64,000 nt of DNA from Paracoccaceae bacterium. GTDB lineage: Bacteria; Pseudomonadota; Alphaproteobacteria; Rhodobacterales; Rhodobacteraceae. A program made the translations under genes and the position numbers. The notes beneath the pieces are model-generated. The model saw only the letters and a list, made by a program, of their open reading frames with translations. It was not told where the DNA came from and searched no databases. Positions 1 to 8,166 of this stretch are shown one piece after another. The first letter of the stretch is position 1; every line of letters begins with the position of its first letter. The stretch lies in assembly GCA_018222585.1 (NCBI GenBank), contig JAAFAB010000001.1, positions 1-64,000 of the forward strand. Direction: 5' to 3'.

Positions 1-20
1 TTGAGGGGTCGAGAGCGAAC

Positions 21-431
21 CTAGAGCGGCAGCTTGAGCTGACGCTGGTCTGATGCGGGCGAGTCCAATTCCTGGCGCAGCTGACCGCGTAGCTTGTACA
101 CCCAGGTCGCACTGACGTTGTGCTCGCGCGCGATGTCATTGGCTGAACGGGTCGGATTGTCGCCCAGGCCGGCCTCCAGAATTGCCGCGCGCAGCTGGTT
201 GGCGCGGTCGCGGCTGACATGGCCCTGGCGCGACGGGAACTCGACGGCGGTGCCCGCGAACCGCTTCGCGAGCCACAGGGTGATTTCGAAGCCGACCTCG
301 GATGCGAGCTTGGAACGTTCGGCGCGCTCGACCGATGGGATGTCGCGCCGCTGCCCGCCGCAGACAGCGAGCAACTGGTTTCGGGACAGCTTTCCCAGGT
401 CACGCTCCAGCTCGTCGATCCAGCTATCCAT
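21..431 (-). CDS. mor: Mor-family transcriptional activator
   Basis: This 136-residue protein resembles the Mor (middle operon regulator) family, which switches Mu-like phages from early to late transcription. Its C-terminal third has a helix-turn-helix (SANDIAREHNVSATWVYKL, about residues 96-114) and the basic tail expected of a DNA binder. The gene is last in the visible early operon and overlaps the preceding gene by 8 bases. Its length matches Mor, about 130 residues. Its targets should be phage middle and late promoters off the left edge. I am confident of the family; the promoter it acts on is not in view. Confidence 0.8.
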   Translation of the reverse strand: MDSWIDELERDLGKLSRNQLLAVCGGQRRDIPSVERAERSKLASEVGFEITLWLAKRFAGTAVEFPSRQGHVSRDRANQLRAAILEAGLGDNPTRSANDIAREHNVSATWVYKLRGQLRQELDSPASDQRQLKLPL

Positions 432-672
432 CCTCCGACTCCTCCGGCGGTCTGGGCGCGTAGGAACGATGCAAGACCGTCACGACACTCCCGCCGCGCA
501 GCACATAGCGGAACCCATCGATCAGGACCGAGGCCGCGCCAAGCCGGACGCCGCGCTCTGTCTTCCGCGCAATCTCAGTGCGAACCGCTTCGATATCGAA
601 GCCCTTGACGCGCTCCAGGTGGCGCAGAACGGCATGGTCAGTGACGTTTGGGAGCTTGGTCGTCTCAGGCAT
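424..672 (-). CDS. Phage early protein of unknown function, 82 aa
   Basis: A small protein with no motif I recognise sits between gemA and mor. The ATG at 672 overlaps the gemA stop by 8 bases. A GTG at 681 is an in-frame alternative adding three residues. The protein is a mix of charged helix (TDHAVLRHLERVKGFDIEAV) and a beta-like tail ending in acidic residues. Tight overlap on both sides supports translation as part of the early operon. Its function is unknown. Confidence 0.7.
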   Translation of the reverse strand: MPETTKLPNVTDHAVLRHLERVKGFDIEAVRTEIARKTERGVRLGAASVLIDGFRYVLRGGSVVTVLHRSYAPRPPEESEDG

Positions 673-1120
673 GGCCACCACCCTTGATCTCGATCCCCTC
701 GCGCTTGCACCAAGCCTTCAAGGCATCGATCACGTCGGCGATCTGTGCCCAGTCGGTCATCATGTCGATATCCAGAGGCGCAGCGCCCCACTTGCCCGCG
801 AACCGCGAACGGATGAAGGCATTCAGCCCGGCCGGGCCGGCGACATGTGCCGCGCCGTTCTCGTGCAGCAGGCGCCAGAGCACATGAGCGAACCGGACAT
901 CGGCCCGCTTGGCCATTGGACGGCGCTTTGCGCCGGGTTTCACGGCCCGTTTAAAGCCCCGTGCTTCGAGCGCGTTGATGACCTGGTTCAACTCGGCCTC
1001 GGTCATCTCCGACAGGGAGGCTTTGCCTGTCGCCGCCAGCTGCAGGTCGCGGCGGGTGTCGTCATCGAGGCCGAGCTCGCGGCAGCCGGCGAAGATCTTT
1101 CGCTGGAGCGCGCGCGACAT
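665..1120 (-). CDS. gemA: GemA-like early regulatory protein (DUF1018)
   Basis: The 151-residue product starts MSRALQRKIFAGCRELGLDD and resembles GemA/DUF1018 proteins of Mu-like phages, which affect host gene expression during phage growth. The family trend of an N-terminal helical segment, a basic middle (KPGAKRRPMAKRAD) and a C-terminal helix is visible. The start at 1120 overlaps the stop of the upstream membrane protein gene, which rejects the longer frame to 1267. The protein is cytosolic with no membrane segment. The molecular mechanism of this family is poorly defined. Confidence 0.75.
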   Translation of the reverse strand: MSRALQRKIFAGCRELGLDDDTRRDLQLAATGKASLSEMTEAELNQVINALEARGFKRAVKPGAKRRPMAKRADVRFAHVLWRLLHENGAAHVAGPAGLNAFIRSRFAGKWGAAPLDIDMMTDWAQIADVIDALKAWCKREGIEIKGGGHA

Positions 1121-1548
1121 CACAGCCACCTTCTCAGCAGCCTGCTCAGCGGCCAGACCCAGACCATGCCACCCAGGATAACCGCAAGGAACCACCAGTC
1201 GACCAGCCAGCACCAGAACAGGAGGCCCAGGACAGCCCCCGGCAGGATCCACCAGCCGGAGGGCCAACGCTCCTCCATGAGCTCGTCTTCCGTTTGCTCG
1301 GAGCGGAGCTCCTCACGGATCATTTCGATCGAACGGTCCTGCAACTGGCGCAGGTTCACGCGGAACCGCCGAGGTGGCAGTGTATGAACGTCGAACTCCA
1401 AGGCGGAGCGGCTGAGGGTCATCGACACATCGATGCGGGGTTCACCAGGCCGCACGACCTCTTCGAGGTACTCCAGGGCCTGGAAGTCGCTGCCATGCAC
1501 CTCGACCAGGTCGAGAGGCAGCGCAGGGGTGATCAGGCGCGACTCCAT
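1120..1548 (-). CDS. Phage early protein with C-terminal membrane hairpin
   Basis: The 142-residue product has a soluble N-terminal part and two closely spaced hydrophobic, tryptophan-rich segments near residues 98-138 (such as GWWILPGAVLGLLFWCWLVD), ending in a basic tail. It is probably anchored in the inner membrane with the N-terminus in the cytoplasm. ATG at 1548 is chosen because it lies four bases after the DUF3164 stop; the frame is open further upstream but would overlap that gene. No family is recognised. Membrane proteins in early phage operons often act in exclusion or host takeover, but nothing here shows that directly. Confidence 0.65.
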   Translation of the reverse strand: MESRLITPALPLDLVEVHGSDFQALEYLEEVVRPGEPRIDVSMTLSRSALEFDVHTLPPRRFRVNLRQLQDRSIEMIREELRSEQTEDELMEERWPSGWWILPGAVLGLLFWCWLVDWWFLAVILGGMVWVWPLSRLLRRWL

Positions 1549-1552
1549 CGGC

Positions 1553-2194
1553 TCAGGCCTTCGCCAGATCGATGGAGATGGCCTCCCAGGGCGCGTCCGG
1601 TGCGGCGCGGTGGTAGCAGCGCACATAGGTCTTCGAGCCCACCACCCGCATGGCGTCGCGGATCGCCTGCATGGCGCGCTGCCAGCGCGAATCCGAGATG
1701 TCGAGGCGCAGCAGCATGAAGATCTCGGTGCGGTTGATCTGGCCCTCCTTGTCGGTGTTGAAGGCCCGCGTCACGATCGTGCGGATTTCGTCACGCGCGT
1801 CGGCCGCCCACTCGTTCAGGCACTCGTCGATCAGCTCCTTTGCGACCTGCAGCTGCGGTCCGAAGTCGATCCGATCGGCAACGGCCACCTGCACCTTGTA
1901 GAGGCCGTCGTGGCTCATGAAGGTCTTGTTGCCCTTCTTGCCACCTTTCGTCGCCTCGTACTCCTGGGCCAGGATGGCCTCGAAGTCGCCGAGATCGTCG
2001 AAGGTGTGCTGCTTGAAGCGGGAGACCTGGGCAGAGAGCTCCAGCGCGTGGCCGGCGATCTTGCGCACCGTCTCATCCTCCAAGAGGTCTTCGGGGCGGA
2101 TCATCGACACGGGCACAAGCGAGCCCTTGGCGTCCGCCATGTAGGGGACGCCGTTGATCTGCTGGCGCCCGTCGGGGATCTGCTGGTCAGCCAT
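1553..2194 (-). CDS. DUF3164 family phage protein
   Basis: This 213-residue protein matches DUF3164, found in the early operons of many Mu-like phages. Supporting segments are the central GGKKGNKTFMS motif, the KELIDECLNEW helix, and a C-terminal region ending in KTYVRCYHR. The function of the family is unknown. It overlaps its upstream neighbour by 8 bases and is translated in the same operon. It shows no membrane segment or signal peptide. Confidence 0.85.
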   Translation of the reverse strand: MADQQIPDGRQQINGVPYMADAKGSLVPVSMIRPEDLLEDETVRKIAGHALELSAQVSRFKQHTFDDLGDFEAILAQEYEATKGGKKGNKTFMSHDGLYKVQVAVADRIDFGPQLQVAKELIDECLNEWAADARDEIRTIVTRAFNTDKEGQINRTEIFMLLRLDISDSRWQRAMQAIRDAMRVVGSKTYVRCYHRAAPDAPWEAISIDLAKA

Positions 2195-2450
2195 TGTCTT
2201 GCTCCTTTCTGGTGCGCTGCGTGAGCGCGGGGAAATTCGAGGGGGTGAAGCGGAGGTTGGCGAACTCGGGATCGTCGATCGTCCGGTCCGTCGGCACTGC
2301 CGGAAAGCCGAGCGCAGCCAGGGTCAGCGCCATGGCCTCGATCTCGGCATAGGTCACATAGCTGGCGCCGCGGGGGCCGTGCCGGTCGAGCTTGCCCAGG
2401 GCATGGCCCGCCTGCGTCAACATGAGAGATGTCGAGATACGCTCAGCCAT
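2187..2450 (-). CDS. Phage early protein of unknown function, 87 aa
   Basis: The product begins MAERISTSLMLTQAGHALGK and contains no motif I can name. The ATG at 2450 overlaps the upstream helix-turn-helix gene by 8 bases, and the stop overlaps the DUF3164 start. A much longer open frame continues upstream, but its composition is unlike coding sequence and it would run across the upstream gene. The early-operon position suggests a role in lysogeny or replication, but that is inference only. Confidence 0.6.
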   Translation of the reverse strand: MAERISTSLMLTQAGHALGKLDRHGPRGASYVTYAEIEAMALTLAALGFPAVPTDRTIDDPEFANLRFTPSNFPALTQRTRKEQDNG

Positions 2451-2772
2451 TGGCGACCTCGTCGTCCAGGATCGCATCGACGAGGTCATCCTGGATGACA
2501 TGCTCCAGCAGGCGTGTCGCCAGCTCACCAGCAGTGATGCCGCGGGTGCCGGCCTCAGATTGCAACCGCCGCAGGACCTTGGTCGACACGACGACACGAC
2601 CGACTCGCGGCTCCGTCTGCCGTTGGCCGAAATGGGGGATGTGGTGTCCTTCCCGACGGGCGCGCGAGATGTAGTTGTAGACGGTCTCCCTCGACAGCCC
2701 GAGCCTGTCGGCGATCCTGGCAGGCTGAAGACGAGCCTGTGCCAGAGAGATGATGCTCTCATACGTCGTCAT
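2443..2772 (-). CDS. Small helix-turn-helix DNA-binding protein
   Basis: The 109-residue protein has a clear resolvase/homeodomain-like helix-turn-helix near residues 17-40 (ARIADRLGLSRETVYNYIS), followed by a basic linker and a C-terminal helical part. It is probably a phage regulator or an accessory replication protein. ATG at 2772 overlaps the upstream gene, which ends at 2759, by 14 bases. A longer in-frame start at 2937 is rejected because that extension lies entirely inside the upstream gene. Confidence 0.65.
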   Translation of the reverse strand: MTTYESIISLAQARLQPARIADRLGLSRETVYNYISRARREGHHIPHFGQRQTEPRVGRVVVSTKVLRRLQSEAGTRGITAGELATRLLEHVIQDDLVDAILDDEVANG

Positions 2773-3136
2773 CCTTGCCTCCCTTATGGATCTGGCAACC
2801 ATTGCAGGCGCGGAACATGCGGACGCGCTGGCTGTTCTCGGTGGAAAACTTCCGGGCCTTGACGCGCCAGCCCTGGCAGACAAGCGGGGTGATCTCGCCG
2901 AGGACCGGGCAGTTGATCGCGAAGTCCTCATAGGCACCCCGCACGGCCGTCTCGACCGCTCGCAGGTCGCCAGGGTACTTGCGGCGCAGAACCTGGCTGA
3001 CGACCGTGGCCGAATAGCCGAGCAGGCGCGCGACCTTGTTCTGGCTGGAGGCAGCGCATTCCCGCGCCAGCGTTTCCACCCAGTCGGGGAGTGCAGCGCC
3101 CCAGGCGTCTCGGGCGATGGTCAGTTGATCGCTCAT
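2759..3136 (-). CDS. Phage DNA-binding protein with HTH and Cys-rich tail
   Basis: The 125-residue product starts MSDQLTIARDAWG. It has a helix-turn-helix (NKVARLLGYSATVVSQVLR, about residues 32-50) and a C-terminal part with four cysteines (NCPVLG, LVCQGW, ACNGCQ) that could bind zinc or form a rigid turn. Comparable proteins occur in early operons of other Mu-like phages and are usually annotated as regulators. The ATG overlaps the upstream stop in an ATGA arrangement, which fixes the start. Its DNA target is unknown. Confidence 0.65.
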   Translation of the reverse strand: MSDQLTIARDAWGAALPDWVETLARECAASSQNKVARLLGYSATVVSQVLRRKYPGDLRAVETAVRGAYEDFAINCPVLGEITPLVCQGWRVKARKFSTENSQRVRMFRACNGCQIHKGGKDDDV

Positions 3137-3720
3137 GCGACCCCCTCGGGCTCGAAGACCTCGTGGGTGTTCGGGTCGTAGATCCGCTTGACGCGCTGGA
3201 CCTTCGGGGGCAGCGGCCCGGTGTTGCGGACCAGCCGGTACTTGGCGAGCCGCCCCTTCACGGGCTCGGCCTTCCGCAGAACCTTCAGATAGCCACACTT
3301 GAGCAGCATCGAGACATAGGACTTCGCGGTCTCTTTCGTCACCTGCACCGACTGGGTTGTCGCATGGGAGGCGATGTCCTCATGGGTGAACTCGCCCAAC
3401 ATGTACATGCTGCGCCACATGTTCTCAGTGCCGGCGCCCTGGGTCACAGGCGCGCCGTCCTTGCGGACGCGCGGGGCATGATGCCCGCCATCCTTGACCA
3501 GGTCATAGGTCGTTTGGTCCGGCTGATCGTGCTTCACGACGTAGCCGGCGGCGATGAGCCCCGCCAGGTAGTCGGAGATCGTCTTGCGATTGGCCAGGGA
3601 ACGAGCTCGGAGCAAGGGGATGGTGAACCGCTTCGGGTTGGCCTGGATCGCCTCCCAGATGTCCTGGCGGGACGGCTTGCGCTCATGAACCTGCGGGCGA
3701 CCGGTGGGTGAAATCGACAT
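3133..3720 (-). CDS. Winged-helix phage protein downstream of MuB
   Basis: The 195-residue product begins MSISPTGRPQVHERKPSRQD and looks like two winged-helix modules. One is near residues 20-70 (RARSLANRKTISDYLAGLIAAGYV) and the other near 105-155 (VTKETAKSYVSMLLKCGYLK). Both have the HTH-then-beta-wing pattern of DNA-binding domains. The start overlaps the muB stop as TGATG, so translation is probably coupled. It may help the transposition complex or regulate the early operon; the sequence does not decide between these. Confidence 0.6.
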   Translation of the reverse strand: MSISPTGRPQVHERKPSRQDIWEAIQANPKRFTIPLLRARSLANRKTISDYLAGLIAAGYVVKHDQPDQTTYDLVKDGGHHAPRVRKDGAPVTQGAGTENMWRSMYMLGEFTHEDIASHATTQSVQVTKETAKSYVSMLLKCGYLKVLRKAEPVKGRLAKYRLVRNTGPLPPKVQRVKRIYDPNTHEVFEPEGVA

Positions 3721-4472
3721 CAGCGGTTCCCCCGCGGCGCCGGCGCGTCGCCGGTGTAGAAGCCGATCAGCGGCACGTCGGACATGGTGATCAGGTGCTT
3801 GTCCTTCAGGGCCGCGTATTCGCGGATCCGCTCCATGTTCACGACGATCCGGCGAGCACGGCCGCCGGCGGCGCGCAGAACCTCGGCCAGGACCGCTTCT
3901 TCCACCTCGACGCCCTGGCACTTCATCTGCGCCAGCATCTGAACTTCGCGCAGGTCGGCAGGCTGGGCCGCGACCCAGTCGAGCATGCGGTTGTGCGTAC
4001 GCTCCAGCTTCGCCAGGTTCTGCGGCAAGCGTTCCTCGCCGATCAGGATGATCGTGCCCTTGCTGTCCTCGTAGAGCTCGCGGACCAGTTCGATCATCTT
4101 GGCCTTCATCAGGTAATCGGCTTCGTCGATCAGCAGGGGGCGGCCGGTGACAGCCAGCTGGCGCGAGATCTGGGCGGACATCTCGGGGATGGTGCGGCGC
4201 GGCTCGATCCCCATGTTGGTCAGGATCGCGGTGAACAGCGTCTTCCGCGTCCAGCTCTCGCGCATCTCGACCCAGTAGGCATTGGTCTCGTTGGCGTTCC
4301 AGGTGGCGGCGGTGGTCTTGCCGTAGCCGGACGGGCCGTAGAAACACGCCATGCCCGGCAGGTCGGGGTCGCGGTCGTTCACGCGCTGGATCAGCTGGTT
4401 GAGCAGCATGACGTTGCGCAGCGGCGCGACGCCATGGCTGAAGCTTCCTGCTCGATCGATTTTCATCGTCAT
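3720..4472 (-). CDS. muB: MuB-like AAA+ ATPase, transposition target-selection protein
   Basis: The 250-residue product has a Walker A motif (GPSGYGKT, residues 46-53) and a Walker B motif (LLIDEAD, about 113-119), typical of MuB and related transposition ATPases. In Mu, MuB forms ATP-dependent filaments on target DNA, delivers it to MuA and stimulates strand transfer. It lies immediately downstream of the transposase with a 33-base gap, the canonical A-B order. The C-terminal part (VEEAVLAEVLRAAGGRARRI) fits the helical lid of AAA+ proteins. Length is slightly below Mu MuB, about 312 residues. Confidence 0.9.
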   Translation of the reverse strand: MTMKIDRAGSFSHGVAPLRNVMLLNQLIQRVNDRDPDLPGMACFYGPSGYGKTTAATWNANETNAYWVEMRESWTRKTLFTAILTNMGIEPRRTIPEMSAQISRQLAVTGRPLLIDEADYLMKAKMIELVRELYEDSKGTIILIGEERLPQNLAKLERTHNRMLDWVAAQPADLREVQMLAQMKCQGVEVEEAVLAEVLRAAGGRARRIVVNMERIREYAALKDKHLITMSDVPLIGFYTGDAPAPRGNR

Positions 4473-4505
4473 CTCTCCTCGTTAAAGGCCTGTTGATCGG
4501 CCGAT

Positions 4506-6653
4506 TCAGCGGATGCTTTCCGCTCCGAATTTCTCGAACATCGTCAGGTTGGACCGGTACTCGGCCGTCTCGGCGTAGCGGCGGTACCAGGCGGCCTCCT
4601 CGCGCCCGACCGGCTCACCGGCCTCCGAGCGTTCCTCGATCGCCTTGGCGCGGAAGAAACGGTCTCGCGCGGTCTCTTCAGCCTCGGCAGCCGGTTTTCG
4701 GGCGCCGAAGTTGGCATTGAACTCCAGGAGTTGTGCGTCTTGTTCGGGCGACGTCTCGGGCGAAGGCACGGGCTTCGCGATCAGCGCGCCGCGCTTGCGA
4801 TCCTCCAGCCGTCGGATCTCCTCTCGGTTCGCCAGCTTAACGACCTTCGCTTCGACGGTGGTCTCGGCGGGTGCCGGGAGCTTGTCGTACTCCTTCGCCA
4901 GGCCGCCGACAGAAATCGGGCGAAGCTCCTTCGCTGCGCGGCGCTGTTCGCGCAGTCGCCGAGCCTTGGCCTTGCCAGCGGCCTCGGCCGAGGCCACGTC
5001 GAAGAACTCGGATTTCTGCTGGCATGCCGCGTAGCCAAGGAACTCGCCGTCCAGGCTGTAAATGTAGACGCCAGAATGGAGGTCCTCGGGATTGAACCGC
5101 GCCACCACTTTCCGGCCCGCGATCTCGTTCATCCAGTCCGACCAATAGGCGTTTTGGTAGAGCGTCATGCGACCATGCGTGCTGTGCAGCTTGCAGACCT
5201 TCTGGGCCATCAGGCAGAGGCGGAGCTGCTCGTCGGTCGCTTTGCGGATCGGTGCCTGGGCGTAGCTCTCGGCAAAGGTCTGGTCGAAGCTCCGGCCCTG
5301 GGCGGTGTCGCTCAGGCGCCCCTGGCGAGCATTGTGCCTCGCGATGCCTTCCCCGACCACGCGCAGGAAATCCTCCAGCTCGATCGCCCGGCTCATGTAA
5401 TTCTCGGGCTTGGCGTCGGGCTTGTGGCCGACGTAGGCCCCGGCGAACCGAGGATCCTTGGCGACATCGCTGGCCAGATCGCGGAAGGCGCGCTCGATCG
5501 GCTTTGCCTGACCGTGTCCAGGGGTCGCGAAGTGGATCTCGACCCCCAGCATTTCGAGGACGCCGAGCGGCTCCTCATCACGAACCGGATAGCGGAACCG
5601 GAACTTCGCCCCACCGGAAAGCCACTTGTTGGCAAACTCCATGCCGTTGTCGAAGAGACAATGTTTGGGGATTCCCCATGACTTCAGCATCTGGCGGAAC
5701 GCAGTCATGACCGCCAACTTGTTCGGGTCGACATCCACGGCCCAGGACAGGATCTTGCCAGAGTAGAGATCCTGGAAGGCCACGATCTGCGGACGGATCG
5801 GCTTGTCGAACCCCGGCCAGGTGACGAAGACGTCGATCTTGTGGCAATCGGCGTTGACACCTTCCATGGCGGAGAGGGTCGAACGGTCACGGATCAGCGG
5901 TGGAAAGCAGGCGAGAAGTCCCTTCGTGCCCTTGCGCATGAAAACCTGGCTGACCCGAGGGATAGTGCCATCAAGCCAACGCTTCGCGGTCCGCTCGGTC
6001 AGCGGCTCAACGCCTTTCTTGGCGCAGAGGTCAACGACACGACGATAGCTCGACCGGAAGCTTGGCCCTTCCAGGCGAAGGTACTCGGCTTTCAGCCAGT
6101 CGTAGAACGGCTGATCTGCCTCGGCCTTCTGCCCAGTTGTCTGTCCGGCCCGGTGGCGCGGCGCGAGGTAGGGCAACCAGTCGACCTCATCGACGCCTTC
6201 GACCATGCCGAACCAGTTCCAAATGGTCCGCTCGCTCTTGCCGATCCGCGTGGAAACCATGGACACGGCAAGGTACTTGGTCGTCGCCATGGTGAGGCTC
6301 TCGACCTCTTTCAGGACGCGCAGGCGCTCCTTCGCGGTCGACTTGGTCGCCTCTGGCAGCCCATCGAACCAGGCCCAGGCCTCTCCCCGGTCCATGTCCT
6401 GGCCATCCTCGCCCGAGGTGGCCTCGCTCGCAGCCAGGAGCTCGCGCTGTGCCCGCGACGGGAACAGGCGCCAGTGGTACTCCCAGCCACCCCCGCGGCC
6501 CGACCTGCGCCGCGCAAACTCCGGTTGTGCCCGCCAGCCAAGAGACTTGGCCATAGCTTCGACACCTTGCCGGGTCCTCGGCATGTCCGGCAGGCCGGCC
6601 GTGCCGATCTCGCTGGCTGTCCACCATTCCTTTGCGACCACGAAGTCCTTCAT
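4506..6653 (-). CDS. muA: MuA-like DDE transposase
   Basis: This 715-residue transposase catalyses cleavage and joining of phage ends. The N-terminal winged helix (residues 1-65) fits the Mu DNA-binding domain. The catalytic acids are visible as D269 (VNADCHK), D335 (LFDNGMEF) and E387 (KPIERAF), almost the same spacing as D269, D336 and E392 in MuA. The C-terminal region, rich in Lys, Arg and Glu, corresponds to the part that contacts MuB and ClpX. ATG at 6653 overlaps the upstream ParB-like stop as ATGA; an in-frame extension to 6704 lies inside that gene and is rejected. Confidence 0.93.
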   Translation of the reverse strand: MKDFVVAKEWWTASEIGTAGLPDMPRTRQGVEAMAKSLGWRAQPEFARRRSGRGGGWEYHWRLFPSRAQRELLAASEATSGEDGQDMDRGEAWAWFDGLPEATKSTAKERLRVLKEVESLTMATTKYLAVSMVSTRIGKSERTIWNWFGMVEGVDEVDWLPYLAPRHRAGQTTGQKAEADQPFYDWLKAEYLRLEGPSFRSSYRRVVDLCAKKGVEPLTERTAKRWLDGTIPRVSQVFMRKGTKGLLACFPPLIRDRSTLSAMEGVNADCHKIDVFVTWPGFDKPIRPQIVAFQDLYSGKILSWAVDVDPNKLAVMTAFRQMLKSWGIPKHCLFDNGMEFANKWLSGGAKFRFRYPVRDEEPLGVLEMLGVEIHFATPGHGQAKPIERAFRDLASDVAKDPRFAGAYVGHKPDAKPENYMSRAIELEDFLRVVGEGIARHNARQGRLSDTAQGRSFDQTFAESYAQAPIRKATDEQLRLCLMAQKVCKLHSTHGRMTLYQNAYWSDWMNEIAGRKVVARFNPEDLHSGVYIYSLDGEFLGYAACQQKSEFFDVASAEAAGKAKARRLREQRRAAKELRPISVGGLAKEYDKLPAPAETTVEAKVVKLANREEIRRLEDRKRGALIAKPVPSPETSPEQDAQLLEFNANFGARKPAAEAEETARDRFFRAKAIEERSEAGEPVGREEAAWYRRYAETAEYRSNLTMFEKFGAESIR

Positions 6654-7489
6654 GCCTGGACCGCCTCCGGCTTCGGCATCAGGGCGGAGACGTCGCCGCC
6701 GCATTCGTCGAGGAAGCGCCGCCGGGCCGTGGCGGGCGCACGCTTCCAGGCTTCCATGAGATCCAGGAAGGCCTTCTCGGTCGGATCGACCGGGGCCGGG
6801 GAGGCGCCGGTGCTGGCCTTGATCGCCGCCATGGCCTTGCCTGCGGACTTGGCGCGGCCTTCGGCGAGGGCATCGACAACGGCGTAGCGGTCGGTCGGCC
6901 CGAGGGTGCCGATCACCTGCAGATCAGCCAGGGCGACTGGCTTGGGCGCGCGGCGCAGGCGGGAAACCTCGTCACCCGCCAGGCGCTCGCCCGCGGCCAC
7001 CATGCGCTCAACGGTGCGCTTGCTGACTCCAAATTTTTCGGCGGTCGCCGATGCAAACGACACGATGTCGCTTGCATCCCAGCGGGCTTTCGCTCCCGCC
7101 ACACCCGCACGGGTTTCCGGGTGCAGTTTCTCGTAGACGCGCTTGCGGGCGGCGAGGAAGACGGCCGTGTCCAGAGCGGTCAGCTCGGCACCGGCCAGAT
7201 TGTCGTCGATCTCCATCAGCCGGGCGAAGTCGTCGTTGCACCGCCAGCAGGTCACCTTGATCGTTTGCCAGCCGAGTTCCCGCGCGGAGGTCAGGCGGTG
7301 CAGACCCGCCAAGAGGCGCGTCTTGCCGTTCTTCATCCGCCGGACGTGGATCGGATCCTTCATCACCCCCAACTCGCCGATCGAAGCGATGATCGCCTGC
7401 ACGCCTGCCTCGCTGACAGGGCGCAAGCGGTCCACGACCTCGATCTCGTCGATGGGAAGTTCGGTGATGGTAGTCAGGATGTCAGCCAT
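6650..7489 (-). CDS. ParB/Srx-like nuclease-fold protein
   Basis: The 279-residue protein has a ParB N-terminal domain: an LPIDEIEVVDRLRPV start and a LLAGLHRLTSARELGW motif near residues 59-74. A helix-turn-helix follows (TAEKFGVSKRTVERMV, about 148-163). In chromosome segregation such domains bind CTP and parS-like sites, but in Mu-like phages a ParB-like protein sits just upstream of the transposase and its role is not established. It overlaps muA by four bases and the small upstream gene by 8. It is not an S24 or plasmid ParA partner: no ATPase of that type is present. Confidence 0.8.
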   Translation of the reverse strand: MADILTTITELPIDEIEVVDRLRPVSEAGVQAIIASIGELGVMKDPIHVRRMKNGKTRLLAGLHRLTSARELGWQTIKVTCWRCNDDFARLMEIDDNLAGAELTALDTAVFLAARKRVYEKLHPETRAGVAGAKARWDASDIVSFASATAEKFGVSKRTVERMVAAGERLAGDEVSRLRRAPKPVALADLQVIGTLGPTDRYAVVDALAEGRAKSAGKAMAAIKASTGASPAPVDPTEKAFLDLMEAWKRAPATARRRFLDECGGDVSALMPKPEAVQA

Positions 7490-7715
7490 TCTCGGCAGGG
7501 CCTTTCGTCATCGTGTAGTAGAAGCGGACAGCGCCGTTGACGCGCCGCCGGTCGCAATGGATCTGCGCGCCGTGGCTGCGCAGCTCGGAGATGCAGGCGT
7601 TCACCGCCATGACCTGGGCCTTTCTCACGATCTCCCGCGTCGTGTGCGGCTTGCCGTCAGCCAGGAGTTGACGGACGCGCACCAGACGAGGAGAGGAGAG
7701 CGAGGCCGCGTGCAT
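7482..7715 (-). CDS. Small winged-helix-like phage protein
   Basis: The 77-residue product begins MHAASLSSPRLVRVRQLLAD. The segment LADGKPHTTREIVRKAQVMA followed by ELRSHGAQIHCDRR resembles a winged helix used to bind DNA. ATG at 7715 is chosen because it lies two bases after the upstream stop. It overlaps the ParB-like gene start by 8 bases, consistent with coupled translation. The function is unknown. Confidence 0.6.
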   Translation of the reverse strand: MHAASLSSPRLVRVRQLLADGKPHTTREIVRKAQVMAVNACISELRSHGAQIHCDRRRVNGAVRFYYTMTKGPAENG

Positions 7716-7717
7716 GG

Positions 7718-7939
7718 TCAGGGCTGCGCCTCCACCTCGAAACCCGCCGAGGCATCCTTGCGGGTGGCGCGGAAACGGTGGCCCCATCCCTTGTGGCCGG
7801 CGATCCGGCGTACGCGGTTGACGGACACGTCGATCGCATCGGCTGCCTCCGCGATCGTGCAGTTCCAGCCGATGGGCTCGCAGTGCTGCCACATGCGAAA
7901 CGCGATGGTTTCGGTGGCAGGATTGAAGCGGACGTTCAT
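7718..7939 (-). CDS. Small HTH phage protein, 73 aa
   Basis: The product has a helix-turn-helix pattern in IAEAADAIDVSVNRVRRIAG (about residues 29-48) and begins MNVRFNPATETIAFRMWQHC. It overlaps the upstream small membrane protein by four bases. Its size and domain suggest a regulator of the early operon. It could also be an accessory subunit of the transposition machinery. Confidence 0.6.
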   Translation of the reverse strand: MNVRFNPATETIAFRMWQHCEPIGWNCTIAEAADAIDVSVNRVRRIAGHKGWGHRFRATRKDASAGFEVEAQP

Positions 7940-8082
7940 TGGAACATGACCCCCATAAACAGCCCCATGAAGAGGATGATGAACAGGCAGATCGCGCCGA
8001 TCAGGTCACCGACCCAACCGTCGTCGATCCAGCGAGAAATGATGCAAATCCGGCGCCAGGCCGCGCGGAGTGGTGGCAGCAT
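7936..8082 (-). CDS. Small single-pass membrane protein, 48 aa
   Basis: The product begins MLPPLRAAWRRICI and ends in one strongly hydrophobic segment (LIGAICLFIILFMGLFMGVM, about residues 27-46). A basic N-terminal part would face the cytoplasm. The start at 8082 is the last plausible ATG before the hydrophobic region, and the stop overlaps the next start as ATGA. The frame stays open far upstream, but that part has non-coding composition. Very small membrane proteins in early operons are often missed, so the call rests on the overlap and the segment only. Confidence 0.5.
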   Translation of the reverse strand: MLPPLRAAWRRICIISRWIDDGWVGDLIGAICLFIILFMGLFMGVMFQ

Positions 8083-8166
8083 GCGCGGCCTGGCGGGCTC
8101 ACGCTTCGCAACGCCCGGGGACTCAGGCGAAGGGGGGACGAAGCGGAGGGTTTCGAGGGAGCGGTG